In this document: positions 51,187 through 63,549 of the stretch, in pieces
Layout of the letters: every line of letters begins with the position of its first letter
Position numbering within the stretch: the first letter of the stretch is position 1
DNA from: Amylostereum areolatum
Taxonomy: Eukaryota; Basidiomycota; Agaricomycetes; Russulales; Stereaceae
Length of the DNA: 64,000 nucleotides
Direction: 5' to 3'
NCBI GenBank assembly: GCA_012932865.1
Contig: SAXG01000020.1
Coordinates: forward strand, 725,550 to 789,549
Notes under the pieces: generated by a model
The model's database searches: none
What the model was told of the DNA's origin: nothing
Seen by the model: only the letters and a program-made list of their open reading frames with translations
Made by a program: the position numbers and the translations under genes

Positions 51187-52502
51187 TGAGGAGATATCGA
51201 CCCTGAATGAACAATAGTGAGTACAAACCCCATCCGTACAGAATTCATAAACATACGATGCGCCAGCGTCCACATTCGACGTACGTATGTCGTGACTTCA
51301 TCCCGAGACATGTCCTTCCAGGCATTCCGGTCTTCGAACACCAGTTGGCCCTTCTTGCCTAGCCAGATCCCGCTGGTCGCGACGCGCTCACGACGTTGGA
51401 TTTTATCCGCAGGTTGTGGTAGGGCGCCTTCAATTATACCTTTCTTCACTGAACTCCAAGGTCAGAAACATTCCGTGCAAGGAACCCCCGGAAGGAAAGG
51501 ACACACCAAGGTATAGCATGACATGGGCATTAAATGCGTCGCCCGCCTCCTGGAGAAGTGCTTCTCCCTCGGGCGTGTCGTTGAAGTTTTCGTCCAATAA
51601 CCCCATCTCCTGGTGAAACTTGTGGCTGCCCGCCGTGGTGAGTAAAGGGTGACAGTGTAGGAGCAATTGTAAGACGTACATCTGTCCCTTGATTTCTCCC
51701 AGATCATCCACCTCTGCTGTGATGGTCAGGGTGTACGTGTTGAGATCCCGGGCGTTATTCGCGGCCAACGCTTTGCACTGGGGCTTGAGACGCTTCTTGG
51801 CCTTCCTGGAATGAAAGTCAGCCAGCTGAAGATAGTGCTCGTGGTCGTCATTACTCACTTTGCTTTCATAGCTGGGGGCGCCCCGACTGCATTCCACTCC
51901 TCAGCCGTCTGCTCCAGAACCTTTCTGTCCGCGGCAGACAGCTGCTGGACGCCGAGAGTCGTCGCTCGCGTGTAGAAGACCGCCTTGGGCATCTTCGGAT
52001 TTGGGTCCTCGCCATCTCCATCCGTCGAGGTCGGGTTGTCGATACACCACTGGACGAGCGTCTGTTGGTACTCCGGATACAGCTCCGCCCATACGGATCT
52101 TGCTGTCCACGCAGACCCACGGCTCCACTTCACGGCCGCACGCGACTTATTCTTCCGGCCCTTTGTCGCAAACCATGTCATGAGAGCCTATGGATGGTAA
52201 AGGGGAAGAAGCGTCCCCAGTCAGCATTGTGAGTGGAGAGTATGTAAGACATTGAGTCCACATACCTTCTTCGCCTCGTGATACTCCGGGTCGTCGGTCT
52301 TCGTTGGTACGTCTCCCTGAACGTCAAACTCCGGGTGTGTCAGCTTCCAGATTGCCTTCATCTCCTCGTTGAACCATGTGGGACGGTCAGCCTGAACAGT
52401 ACTGATAAACTTGTCTAGGTCTCCCTCCATGGCGACAAACTGTTCAGCGGTGAGAAGGGGCGGTGGAGGAACTGGGGTGGGGGGGGAAGGGGACCGCGAC
52501 AT

Positions 52503-53345
52503 TGTTGCAGAGTACCGGGAACGGTCGGCGAGGGAAAAAACGGCGTAGATGGTGAGTGCAGCCGGAAAAGCACCGGGGGTAGTCGAGTATGAGCCAAGGG
52601 GTGACTGTGGATGAAGCGACGAGGGATTGGGCGGTGGAAGTCAAGTCATGCAGGTCTCCAATCGACTTGGACTCCCAAATTTCGAACCTGGGGGCCCATA
52701 CCCCGGTACTTGGTTGCGTAGATCTGCGCCCCAGATGTTTCGGGGGCGAAATGGGCCCGGTCGCAAGTTGTATGGCCCCATCCGTGTCCGCAAATTGCCA
52801 ACCGACGTCGCGGACATAGTTACCAATGGAAAGGACGAGCCGGTGGCCTAGAAGCGTCCGGTCGACAACCAGTGGGGCTGTCCGTCAGTGCAAGATGTGA
52901 TTAGCTCCAATCCACTTGCCCGCCGCGGCGCCTCTGGCCGTGTGCCCCCGGAGACTGGGCCGTTGATCCGATGGGAGGCACCGGACCACGATAGGCTGAG
53001 ATCTATGGCGGCACGATCGAAAGCAGGCCTGCTTCGTCAAGTCCTAACTTAGATTTGAGTTGATTTCTTGACGTCGGCCACTGACCACACCGACAATATA
53101 AACAATGGTCGGAAAAGGCGTAACAATCATAGAGATCGTCCCAAGTAATCCATTGTGATGCTACAGGCGTGGCTTGGGTAAGCACGATGCAGGTTGACGT
53201 ATTGATCGCCACTGTTGACAATTTCGAGAGCACTTTCGTTTACAACACCGTTCGTTGTCCGTCCTCAGTCTCCTGTACCATCCACCCTCATTTGCTCTCA
53301 TCCCACGCCTCACCAGGGTCTCCTCCACGAATCCGGGTCATCCCC
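52503..53345. other. Divergent intergenic region, cargo gene and TET/JBP-like gene
   Basis: About 0.84 kb with no recognisable gene. Short ORFs in 52590-52850 have no family features. Should contain the promoters of both flanking genes; TATAAAC-like AT (about 53098) lies before the dioxygenase. Confidence 0.4.
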
Positions 53346-54665
53346 ATGGCGGTCCCTGACTCTCCCCCGGACGATGTGCCACCGCACTGGGCACTTCGGG
53401 ACCTCGACGATGCCACAGCATATGGACATCTACTCCTGGGGCGCGCTCGTCAAAGACGCGCGGGGATTGTCGTGTCGGAGCCCACGGATTTATTCCCCTC
53501 CCTGTCCCCGGTGGTGAAGGGCGACCTAGCATTGGCCGCGATGGTCATTGCGAGTGCATTGGAGAATCGAGGTGCGTCCTCGGTAGTTGATCTATTCGGT
53601 CCCTGAGCGATCTCACCGTTCTTCAAGTCGTGTTATCCTGGTCAATGTCAGACTATGCGGACGCGTGTGGCTCACCCAGCGGGGACAACATGGCGTTTGA
53701 AGCTGACCTGCGAGCGCGTTTTCCACCACCGGAGATGGATCGTGCGGTAGCGGACCCGATCTCTATATGGGACAGCGAGGGGAATATCGTCGGATGGTTC
53801 TTGCCCGGTATACTGACCGAACGGCGACAGGTACGTCTTGGTCTGTTCTTCGCAGTGGAACACGACTTACTGATACCAGTGGGACCTTCTCTCCGACACC
53901 GTCTGGATGAGCGACGCCATGGACAACGGCATGCCTCACGACATCATCCTTTCACCCGCCCGGTGGAGGCAAAGCCGCCATCTCTTTCGGGAGGAGGAGG
54001 ACTGCCTCGCAATTGGGCCAGGCTGCACGACACTCAGCCCCGGATGGATGGCTACCGGTCATTGGAAAGTGCGTAGTATCTGGCGACGGGTTGATCCGTC
54101 GCTGACCTGCTGGATTGTCGATGTCTCTTTGCAGGACCAGGACAAGGGCATCCGTCCGTCAAGAACGATGCAGACATTTCCTACCACTCACTTGTGGTTA
54201 AGGAAAGTCCGTGAGCATGCGATGGTCGCCAGTGCAATCTTGGCGATGGTGCACCCGGAGATGGCGCGCCTTTGCCGCCAGGCTCTCATCGAAATGTGTA
54301 CGACCGACGAACTCGACAAGTCGCTCCAGATCTGGGGTTTTTACACGCCGATCGTTTCCGTCATTGCGAACCGGGAGTCTCCGATCCATCGCGACACCCA
54401 TAGCTCGCACCGTTGTTTGTATGACATGCTGGTTTCATGCGGCGGATGCCCGCGGACTGTCCTCGAACTACCTACGTTCGGATTACGGTGTCAATACATC
54501 CCGGGCTCGATGTCCTTCTTCTCCGGTGCTGTCGTTGCCCACGGGGTGTCGCGCACTGAAGAAGATCGACTGTCCATCGCCGGGTACATGAAGCTCGAAT
54601 TGCTTGACCGCCTCGGAATTCCTCGTCCAACCTCTTACGTTACCATCGACCTCCTCGCGTCTTAA
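53346..54665 (+). CDS. TET/JBP-like 2-oxoglutarate/Fe(II) dioxygenase
   Basis: Predicted nucleic-acid base oxygenase, the family that oxidises 5-methylcytosine or thymine. ATG 53346 (MAVPDSPPDDVPPHW). Introns near 53572-53628, 53831-53879 and 54069-54134 (the last a multiple of three). The C-terminal double-stranded beta-helix has the metal motif HRD in SVIANRESPIHRDTHSS (H 54387, D 54393), then YDMLVSCG, TVLELPTFGLRCQYIPGS, and the distal AVVAHGVSR with the second His at 54540 followed by an Arg in EDRLSIAGYMK that would bind 2-oxoglutarate. All expected ligands are present, so it could be active. It lies just upstream of and in the same direction as the KDZ transposase, a known association. 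Substrate (DNA or RNA, which base) is not shown by the sequence. Confidence 0.72.
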
Positions 54666-55476
54666 TTGGCCTTTCTCCCTGTAACCGACGAGGTATATTG
54701 CTGGTACACATCTCCCATCCTCCTCCCGCCCGCTACCATACAATACTGCTACACCCCCTACACTGTTACAATCCGAGGCCTAATCTAACCTTCCCTAGTT
54801 CCCTGTACCCTCCTCCCTTTCACCAGCAGCAGCCCTGTTCAGATTGTCAGTGAAAATGAAAACTGACTGGGGGTATAAACACACGATGTCAGATGGGCTG
54901 CATGACGGGGAGGGAGACCCATGTCGCGCAAGAAATTGCCGTTCAGTCTCCAGACCTGTGGAGATGACAACGACAGGTTGATGGCTTGAAAGACGGTACA
55001 GGCGGTGCGGCGGCGGGTGGTATACTGACGAGTGACATGTTGCCATGCAGTTTCGCACATCTCCCCGTCGTTGATGGGAGTTCTACCGGGGATAAGTTTC
55101 AGAAGGAGCAAAAACAACGTGTCACGCACCGCACGGACACCCATCGGGTATGCTCACACATATGAATGAGCATGATTGTCGATCGGATGGAGGGAATCCT
55201 CTCCGAGAGAGAGGCGAAGCTGCTGCCAGCAGGCGTTGTTTGGGACGAGGGCGGCGAGTGAGGTAGAGAGGCCATGGAAATAAGAGAGGGTGCGGAAGGG
55301 TAGAGAAGGAGGAATGCGACTTAGGGAAATGGGTCACGACAGACGTTGCACCACGTGACATGGACTTCTGTCGTAACTGGCGTCAAATATTGGTACTCGC
55401 TTCACGCGCTAGTTGCACAAGTCGACAGGGACGAAGAGTCTACTGCCTACCTCGCGTCCTCCCATCGTGTTCTCCC
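54666..55476. other. Region between the dioxygenase and transposase genes
   Basis: About 0.8 kb. Contains 3' flank of the dioxygenase and the transposase promoter. A minus-strand ORF at 54839-55144 is possible but weak. Confidence 0.4.
54839..55144 (-). CDS. Possible small ORF, unknown
   Basis: 101 codons beginning MGVRAVRDTLFLLLLKLIPG. No family recognised, no introns needed. Composition is not clearly that of a shadow frame because the opposite strand has no gene here. Could equally be chance. Confidence 0.2.
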   Translation of the reverse strand: MGVRAVRDTLFLLLLKLIPGRTPINDGEMCETAWQHVTRQYTTRRRTACTVFQAINLSLSSPQVWRLNGNFLRDMGLPPRHAAHLTSCVYTPSQFSFSLTI

Positions 55477-58400
55477 ATGGGTACCAAGACAGTCAACAAG
55501 AAGAAGAGTTTCCGCCAGCAGCAAACGGTTGTTGGGACCGACGGAAGCTTCCGCACGAAGACCAAGGACAAGGCTTACAAGCGGGTGGGCGCGCCCAGCA
55601 CTCCTCATGCAACACCCAAGAAACGACGACCAGACGTGGTGGATTTCCACCAGGACGAGGGGGGGGCTATTCCCGCGCCGGACTTTGGAGTGGCTGGACC
55701 TGGGAACGTGCCGGATATCGCGATGTGCGGTGTAGACCCATTGCAGAGGCCTGGAGGACGGGTGCGCTGCACTTCCTTCGACATCTCCCCACCACTGACT
55801 GTGGGTTATAGCGTTCTGAGACCTGTATGCAGGAGTTCATGCCCCGGAAGGGTCTCTACCTCAACCAGATTTTGGGAACGCACGGCCCTCAGAACGGCCG
55901 TCGATGTCGAGGGTGCAAGGTGGCTCCAGCAACCTGGCGGTGTCTGGAATGCCTATCCGGACGTGACATGTGCGAGCCCTGCTTCCGCGCTGCACACCAG
56001 TACCTCCCCTTCCATCGTGTAGAGCAGTGGTCTCCCCGAGGGTTCTACGCTCCTTCCTGGTTGCGGAATGCAGGGCTCGTGGTTAAGCTCGGCCATGGGG
56101 GCGACTCCTGCCCCTTCCACCCAGTAGTTCCTGGCCGTCGCACAGGCAAAGGATCCATGCGGTTTGGAACCTCCAACCCATCGTCTAGGGCAACATCTCC
56201 CACTCCAAGGACTCATTCCCGGCGGTCATCCCGTTCGTCTTTTGCTTCCGACGACGATATCATTCCTCTGGATGCATGGGACGTCCCGGCGACTTCCAGC
56301 CCGACCTCTTCCTCCTTTTCGGACGGCGCTAGCGACTACACGAACGGTGCCCCTGCTCCACATGCATCCACATCACGACCTCGATCTCCGTCTCTTTCTC
56401 CTCTCCAGGCCGGCCAAGGAGGGAGGGGCAGTTTCCGAGCCCCACGGGCGACGTCCACGACGTCCTGGGACAGCGACAATGTTACACTGGTGGAAGAGGA
56501 CCGGGCCGCAGATCGCGAGAACATGACGGAAGAGCCGGAGAACACGTACGTCCACGGAGCTCCCAACCGCCCTGGCGCCCGGGACGAGCAAAATAACAAG
56601 ATATATGTCATTGTCGAACGCAACGGTATTCACGAAGTCGGGATGCAATTCTGCCACTGCCCTGGGGCCCTACCTCATGACCTGCAACTCCTGGACCTCC
56701 ATCTCTTCCCTGCGACTCAGAACATCCCAAGCACCGCATTCACGTTCAACTTGATGGAAGACGCTATATTGGAAAACCTGGAATGCAAGACCGTTGGCAA
56801 TGCCTATATGCACAAGCTTCAACGGCTGACAAACCCCCGGGATCCAGATTCAGTCGCAGTATGTTGTAGATCCCGCTTCAGGTCGTGGGACTAACCTGTC
56901 TTTTCTATGCAGTCGCGCTACGAGGAACTGCTTCGGGTCACCAGACAGTGGCGTCTCTTGCAAAACTTGATCACCTTCGGCCATGCTCACCCAGGAATTC
57001 TGAAGACACCGGGCCCAGGGGAATCGGCGTGGTTCTGCATTGCCTGCCCCCAAGACGGTTTCAACATCCCTGCTGATTGGAAAACCCACGAGGATTCGTA
57101 CGTTTGACTCGAGTACACATTGATCCTTGGTGACGTCTCCTTCAGGTGGAAATATGTCCGAACCATCGGGATCGATGCCAACTTCCATGCCCAACATGTT
57201 GCATCGTCGACTTTGGGGCAAGACGAACACATATCCACGGGATCAGGATTCATGGTAACCCCCGGCCCTTTCAACGACTATCTAAAGAGGGCTGGTGCGT
57301 ACGACAAACCAGAGGTGAGCTTGAACGATTCCAGGGGTGTGCACGCCTAACTTGAATCTAGGCAAACCTCCCAAAATGTCACTCCCACCATGCGGCGAGC
57401 AATCGAAACCTTGACCGGACGAACTTGGATGTTACGGGCATCGTCTCTGTCTGCTGCGCACGCCACGGGTGTTGGTACCCGCATTCCTGTGCAGACCTCC
57501 AAAAAGGAGAACGGTATGTGGGCGTCTGCACCCCCGGGCCCCTGCTTTCTAACCATGGATGAGTTGGCAGGCATATCAACGTCGACTATGTCGTGAACCA
57601 GGCTCTGACCTACAAGATGGACAAGATAGAGCGCGTTCTCATGCTGTACGACATCATGTGTCAATACGGCGTATACTTCATGGAACGGTTTATGCGTAAC
57701 CCAGACGAGCTCACTCTTCCCAAGTTCAAGGAGATCCTGAAAGGCGTCGGGAAATGGCACATCCAAGGACACGTCGACACCTGCCTTCCAAAGTTCTCTC
57801 CATCGTTCATCTGGGGAATTGGGAACGTTGACGGCGAGATAGTAGAGACCTTATGGTCCCTCTTGAATCTCATCGCCCGTAGCGGTCGCCAGATGACCCT
57901 CCCTTCACGCGCGGAACTCATGGATGCTCATATGAACGACAACAACTACAAGAAAATGATCGGCATGGGTGAGTCTCTCCTCCGCATAGGTCCCATGGGT
58001 TCGTGCTCATATCGTGTGAGCAGCCGCGGCGTTGGTAAGAAAGTGGAAGAAGGGCCAAGTTGAGTTCAAGACTCGCGATGCAGAGTGCGCCCGTCTCCGG
58101 GTGTCGCTGGATGATGAGACCCGCCATGGATGGGAGGTCGACGCCCGAGCAGCCCAGGCAGCCAGGAATGAGGATGTTAATGAGATGAAGATCTTCGAGG
58201 TCCGGTCCCATACAGGTGTGTCAACTACTGGATCGAATTCTCAGAAGCATGCTTAGCTCACGTCCGGGGGTCAGCACCGTCCCGACAACAGGTGGAAGGC
58301 GAACTTATCGACGAAGAGACCTCCCGGAGGGACAACGGCGGACTTGCGGAAACAATCGCGAAAGGCATCCGATTGCAAGAGGAACAGTGCGCCCACCAGT

Positions 58401-59618
58401 GGATTTGGTCGAGCAGTACTGACTATCTGACTCTGTCATTAGAGTAGCCATCCAGGTTCTCTTGCGACGGGTTGTCAACGACTCGACGGAATGGATTAAG
58501 ACCAAACGGAGGCGCCAAAAGCTTGCCTACGATATTGAAGAGTATCAGCCAAAGGCCGCGCGGTTCATGGTGGCTCGCCCCGGGTCACTCGAGGCACGAC
58601 CGCACGCACCACCAACCCGCCTCGGGGAGGATGACGACTCTTGGCAACGGGTTCCTGCAGCCTTGGGAGAGGATACGGTCTCCCCTGAGAACTGGACGAT
58701 CGTCCTTCCTTCCTCTTTTGGGCGTGATTGGTGCCTTGACCCCCGGAACAAAGTGCTCGTACAGACTGAGCTGAAGCTACGTGTGGCACAAATGGACGAC
58801 CTCCTCAAAAACCTCCGCATCGACCTCGCCGACAAAGCCTACCGATTCGAAAAGCAAATCAGAACGACAGGAAACTCGCAACAATTGAAAACCAAGGCTT
58901 GGAGGCGGTTGAGCGCAGCCGATCGGGAAATGCGCGAGCACGCGCACCGCTACAATGTTGGGTTCCAGGCGTTTCAGCTTCTGCGCCCCGCTCCGGGGGT
59001 AGACCCTTCCGGGGTCGACGGCCATCAAGACAAGGTGGAGTCAGCCCTGCAGCGCGAGAAGGATCGGAAATTAGATCGGTATCGACCTCTCTTGCCCGAG
59101 CATCTGAAGACTTCGACAACATTGGTCAACGCGAACAACGTGTCTAGCGCGCGCGAGAAGTTGGCATGGTTCTGGGATATTGACGTGGAGAAGCAGGCGG
59201 AGAGGGGTGAATGGTTTGCAGAATGTACGTCTCCTTGCGCCTCAACTGACATCAGGGGCTAATTGATGGGGGTTCAGTTTTCCGGGTGCAGTGGCTTACA
59301 GCCTGGTCCACTTGGGAACGGGCCAGGGAAGATCTCGTCATATTCGAGTCGGAAATGCACTCGACCGTGAGGGGATTTCTCTTCTACGCCACCCGGTGGG
59401 TGGAGCTGGGGAAGCTTCGACGCCGGCTTGGGGAGGAGGAAGGAGCGACGGAGAAGTATTCCGGTCACATCTGCTACGCTCTCCAGGAGACAGAGTGGCT
59501 TGAGATGGCAGAGCGCGCCAAGCGGGCGTTTGAGGCGCCCGGCATACTGGGACCTGGCGGAATTCGGATCGAGATTCCTCCCCACTCAGCGGACGAGCAC
59601 TTTGATCCCTACGCGTAG
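55477..59618 (+). CDS. KDZ-family transposase with CxC2-like cysteine cluster
   Basis: DNA transposase of the Kyakuja-Dileera-Zisupton class (RNase H-like fold). ATG 55477 (MGTKTVNKKKSF), basic N-terminus with KKRRPDVVDFHQDEG. A cysteine cluster follows, CRGC...WRCLECLSGRDMCEPCFRAAH (about 55905-56000), as in the CxC2 domains of KDZ proteins. A Ser-rich linker is followed by the core: GIDANFHAQ with the first catalytic Asp (57170), VSVCCARHGCW (57440), DLQKGER joined to HINVDY, YDIMCQYGVYFMERF (57646), GHVDTCLPKFSPSFIWGIGNVDGEIVETLW region with the expected Glu (57760-57850), and DAHMNDNNYKKM. The C-terminal 500 residues are helical, with charged coiled-coil stretches, ending HFDPYA at 59618. 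About eight introns. Between 55690 and 55830 the frame is unclear (a TAG at 55811). The core is complete. Confidence 0.85.
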
Positions 59619-59826
59619 TCCATATGTAAACATTGCGGCTATTTCATGACGTCCGGGGGTCATAACGTGGTGATCGGCGACCGTATGTGGGTCTCCAGCG
59701 TAAACAGATATCCGGTGGTTTTTTTTGTCGGGATGCCCCACGGATATGCTTGGTCAAATACTCCCCGCCATAAATATCTAGTCCACCTCCACCTCCACCT
59801 CCACCTCCTCTCCGTCCTCCCGTCGC

Positions 59827-60936
59827 ATGCTTTCCTCCACTACTATGCTCGTCGTCAAACCTTACCGTCAGGTCAAGCCAGGCCCTCTGTGCGCCCTCGA
59901 CCTCGTGACAAGCCTCACAGGCCCGGGGGCGCTAGCTACAACCTCGCGACCCTCGACGACGACCACTCATTCGACGCTGACGCCTGGCTAGGAAACCCCC
60001 CCCCGTACTGGACGACTGTGTGGATGCCGGTGGTGGGTCCGTGGCGGGACATGGACTTTGCATGGTCCGAGGATGCCTTGGAGGTTGTGCAGCCTTTGGA
60101 GGACAGCTGGTTCGACGAGGGGATGGTGCGCACTGGTTACTTGATGTGCTGGCCTTTATCTGACCTGTCTTTCTGGCTCGAATAGGTGTGGGTGCCGATG
60201 TTCAAAGCACCCGAACCAGTTCGGTTCCTCCACATCCAGTCCGACATCCTCGTCCCTCACCGGCTGGCTGGGATACGTCTGCGCATGCGCAATATGTGGT
60301 CGCCGGATTACCTCGTGCGCCTGGATTCACAGGTCCTGCGTGAATGGAGGGTCCTCATGGTGACCGTGGCCCGTCTGCAGAACAAGTATGACTGGCAGGT
60401 ACGTCCATGAAATCCCGACCTCGTCCCGGGAACTGACTTTGAGTTTGAGTTCGGAGACCTAGAGAGAGTGCCTCCAATGTTCAAATCCCAGTGGACTCGT
60501 GACGACAACATCGGCGACCAGGCGACGCACGAGGTGTTCGCTGCATGGTGGGACTTCCTCGTCGGTGACGCCCGCCCCCCCCTCGCTGTTGGAATCGACA
60601 CCGCGGTGAGAGAGGCGGCGCCCGTGGGTCACAACTGGAAGAAGGTTGCGCACTTCGGCACCGGGGGCATCCTGTGGCTCCTTGCTGCACTTGACCGCTA
60701 CGCCTCAAGCATCCACAAAGGGACGGTCTACAACGAGGAGATTTACGTCGGCCCATGGTATCGTTGGCGGGGATTTGTGCACGACGTGACGTACACGTTG
60801 TCGGTCCTTGAAGGCATCCCAAGGTACGTCGTTGGCGGGTTGTCGGCGATTGTTTACACTAACTCCTTTTCGAAGTGACATCGTCGTCGGGTGGCACCGT
60901 ACCAAGGTTGAGGATGATGGAATGGAGGCGTTTTAG
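59827..60936 (+). CDS. Cargo protein of unknown function downstream of the transposase
   Basis: Not recognised. Begins MLSSTTMLVVKPYRQ (or Met at 59845). A one-base change then leads to PRDKPHRPGGASYNLATL and DDDHSFDADAWL. Introns near 60126-60185, 60400-60446 and 60823-60877. Blocks: VWMPVVGPWRDMDFAWSED, VWVPMFKAPEPVRFLHIQS, LREWRVLMVTVARLQNKYDW, MFKSQWTRDDNIGDQATHE, VAHFGTGGILWLLAALDRYA, and a C-terminus DIVVGWHRTKVEDDGMEAF. Trp-rich and soluble. Same orientation as the transposase, 209 bases after its stop. Confidence 0.5.
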
Positions 60937-61288
60937 ACTACGTACTCTGAGCTACCAGCATGTTTCCCGCCTTCGATGTAATAGACCTCTGCAATCGCAT
61001 CCCGTGGGTCCCATACGCCGTTCCGGGGGCGATAATTGTGAGAGTCTTCCGTGTTGGGCGTGATTCGAGTTGTAGCACTGTGCCATGGGTATGACATGCT
61101 ACACGATCGTCCTAGTCTGGCGACTGCGAACGACGCTCTGCCGGGGTATGAAGGTCAACCTTAGGGCACGAGAAGAAACCCCGGGGGTGCGTGCCCGCGG
61201 GATCAAAGGCGTGCATCCATGGGTACAGCTCCACAAGCCAGAGTCTAGGGATTCTAATACAACTTTGACATTACAGAGTAGTACATGT
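60937..61288. other. Convergent intergenic region
   Basis: 352 bases, GC-rich with CCGGGGG/CCCCCGG pieces (61023, 61180) like those in other transposon intergenic parts. No gene seen. Confidence 0.4.
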
Positions 61289-62166
61289 TCATACAGCGCC
61301 ATACCTCACAATCGCTGGGAAGCCCATCATCTCCATTGCATCTCGCGCGCGGTTCGCCTCCACTTCTGCCTCCCTCCTTCTGGCCTTCACGACGTTCTCA
61401 TGCAAGTATGTCTTGTTGGTAATAAGTTGGTCCAGGGCGATGACTTGCGTGTTGATGAAGTGGCTGGTGGTGGAGACGAGGTGCTCAGTGTTGGTGGGTT
61501 GGAACTCGCCTTGAACGGAGCGGGTCCCTGCAAACAGGATGTTCGGGTGCTCGGTGTAGGGTCCAACCGGCTAGAATATAGTAAGTAGTATTCCGTGCGT
61601 GAGGGAGAATGAAAGACGGACCACTGTAAAAGCCCACGAAGTAATGGCATCATTGAGGGATCTGCCCTTGTCTAGGACAGGGCAATCCCCCTGACGGTCC
61701 TCCTTCCACCACTCGTTGACGTCGGCACGATGATAAAGTGGGTCGGGGAGCTCGGGGCCGTAGGGTATGATGTCGACGATGTCTTCTATCTTCTCGGGGG
61801 TGGTGACGGCGTTGATGGTGGTGTTGACGGCCTGGAGGAAGTCGAAGAAGGGTGCTTGAGGCGGCAAGTAGCGGCCTGAAAGGACACAGTACTGCCCTGC
61901 GACATACGACAAGTGGTGCTGGGAGGGTTACAATGTGAGGGAGATACAGAGCTCAGGGGGGTATAAGCACGCACCAATTCTGCCTCAAAGCCGGCCTTCC
62001 ATGGGGTATTCTCTACACCGCGTTCCAGCACCTCACGCACGGCCCGTCGGATCCATTGGGTGCAATGGTATAGCTCCGCTTGCATGGCCTCCCACTCTTG
62101 AAAGCGTCGTTTCCCCTCGAACGTTTTCATGTTGATGGGTGTGAGTTCGATCCGGACGTGTTCCAT
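61289..62166 (-). CDS. Cargo protein of unknown function (three exons)
   Basis: Not recognised. ATG at 62166 (MEHVRIELTPINMKTFEGKR). Exon 1 ends near 61977 after WKAGFEAEL. Exon 2 (about 61922-61627) carries LSYVAGQYCVLSGRYLPPQ, FFDFLQAVNTTINAVTTPE, and DPLYHRADVNEWWKED, ending WAFTVV. Exon 3 (about 61572-61289) carries GPYTEHPNILFAGTRSVQGE, then a long helix HFINTQVIALDQLITNKTYL with KARRREAEVEANRARDAME, ending VRYGAV. Predicted helical, soluble. Frames join cleanly. Divergent from the next gene. Confidence 0.5.
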
Positions 62167-62394
62167 TTTGGTGGGTGTATGCGGGTGGAGAGGTGTAGAG
62201 CAGGAGTGACTGGGGAAAAACGTTGTTGGTATAAAGGATGATCGTTCTAAAAGGACGCTTCGGCTGTTTGCGAAAATCGATCACGTGCCCGATGTTTGTT
62301 GCGTTCAAAAGACATAAGTGTGATTGTCGTCCTACCCTTGACTTCCCCCAAATCACACCCGCTATCCTTCGACGGCGATCTCACCTCTATCACA

Positions 62395-63152
62395 ATGCAA
62401 AGCGAGTTCCAGTCGAAAGACTACTTCTTCTCAGATGCGATGGACGCCCTCATCGAGTACTTTGGATGGCGACTTGGGAGGGCCGGCAAATACCTCTCCG
62501 CAAGGCCCGTGGTGGGGGTAGGGACGGAGTGGGAGATCCCGGGGGTCAAGGTGTCAGTGCAGAACGAGCTGGTGAGTCCCATGTGAGTTATCCTTGGACT
62601 TTGAGTGTTTACAGGGGTGAAGAACCTCGTCTTCCGTATCGTTGGATACTGTAGGACGCAGGGACTTACCACCCACGTGCCGGACATTATTGTGCAGGCT
62701 GCATCGTATCTCTTGGAGGGGACGGGCGGGGATTGGTCGGCGATCCCATCCTTGGCCGAAGATGGGACGGACCCCCCGGCACTCCCGATCTACCTCCCTT
62801 GCTGGTGGTGCTTCGACAATGTGGAGACCCCGTACGACGTTGGGCCCGCCTTTGTGACCTTCGTCACGATGGCTTTTTTGAAGGTGCGTCGTCGTCCGAT
62901 CGTCGTACGCATGTAGGCTAATCACGAACTCAGGACGAGGATTCGGAGGTGTCAAACACATGGCTCCAGCCGCTGTGGACCCTCGCGCGTCATCTAGATC
63001 GTGCGGCCAACACTGCGGTGGACAGTAAGGAGGCAGGGACTCTGGTGCAGGAGGAGAGTATCCAGCGGGCTGATAAGCATGCGGGTGTTTGGGCTGAGTT
63101 ACATGGGGGTCTGAGTGCGGTGGACAAGTCCTGGGACTCTGGTGAGGAGTAG
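62395..63152 (+). CDS. Cargo protein of unknown function (three exons)
   Basis: Not recognised. ATG 62395 (MQSEFQSKDYFFSDAMDALI). Exon 1 ends at GTGAGT (about 62572). Exon 2 begins after TTTACAG (62612) with KNLVFRIVGYCRTQGL and includes LPIYLPCWWCFDNVETPYDV; a one-base slip at a G4 run is needed to join it. The final exon (62934-63152) has SNTWLQPLWTLARHLDRAAN and an acidic end, DSGEE. Last gene before the right end of the transposon. Confidence 0.45.
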
Positions 63153-63549
63153 CTACGCTGAGACCTTGTACTGCTGTATTTTGTAACCCTTGGAGTACAG
63201 TGTGGAATCAAATGCGACGACAGTATACCCCCGGAGATATCGACTCGTTCTGTGGCTACAAAATCCATCCCAATACTGGTGACCATGTTTTTATGATATG
63301 CCCATTCAACATTCCTGATCCTGCAATACTCGTAGGGAAAGTCAGAGTCTCTCTTCATGGTGATATGCGGGGGTGTAGTAGGGACAACCATCACCTTTGG
63401 CACTGGACCCCCGGGTTATGGACGGATAGGGTAAAGATACCGGGGTGACATGTTGCGAGACTCTGATAAAAGGAGAGCTACGAGGAGGTAGAATGGGAAG
63501 GCAAGTGGTAGATATTATCCGTAAGGTATCCAACGGTCAACGGGGTAAA
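63153..63549. other. Right flank of the last cargo gene
   Basis: 3' flank, with no ORF of note. Contains a TACCCCCGGAGATATCG piece (63228) resembling ACCCCCGGATATATGG at 41108, possibly a repeated element of the transposon. Confidence 0.35.

Larger units (their letters stand above)
41324..52502 (-). pseudogene. Cargo gene of unknown function, interrupted by gypsy element B
   Basis: Host part is 52502-51187 plus 44108-41324. Starts MSRSPSPPTPVPPPP at 52502. Exons give LTAEQFVAMEGDLDKFIS, ATKGRKNKSRAAVKWSRGSA, LSAADRKVLEQTAEEWNAVG, a helical block with YVLQLLLHCHPLLTTAGSHK, then AWKDMSRDEVTTYVRRMW. An intron ends 20 or so bases before the B insertion (GSISPH). The frame resumes as GSMRMGWTNVEGAPEIF and, after one-base slips at a T5 run (about 44035) and an A5 run (about 43980), continues through SWDSLQRALPRWTRTADPLR into a long exon (43147-41324) ending QRRRWDKL. 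The C-terminal third is acidic, then very basic (KKRKK, possible nuclear signal). Not recognised; resembles proteins common in Agaricomycete repeat-rich DNA. Confidence 0.55.
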
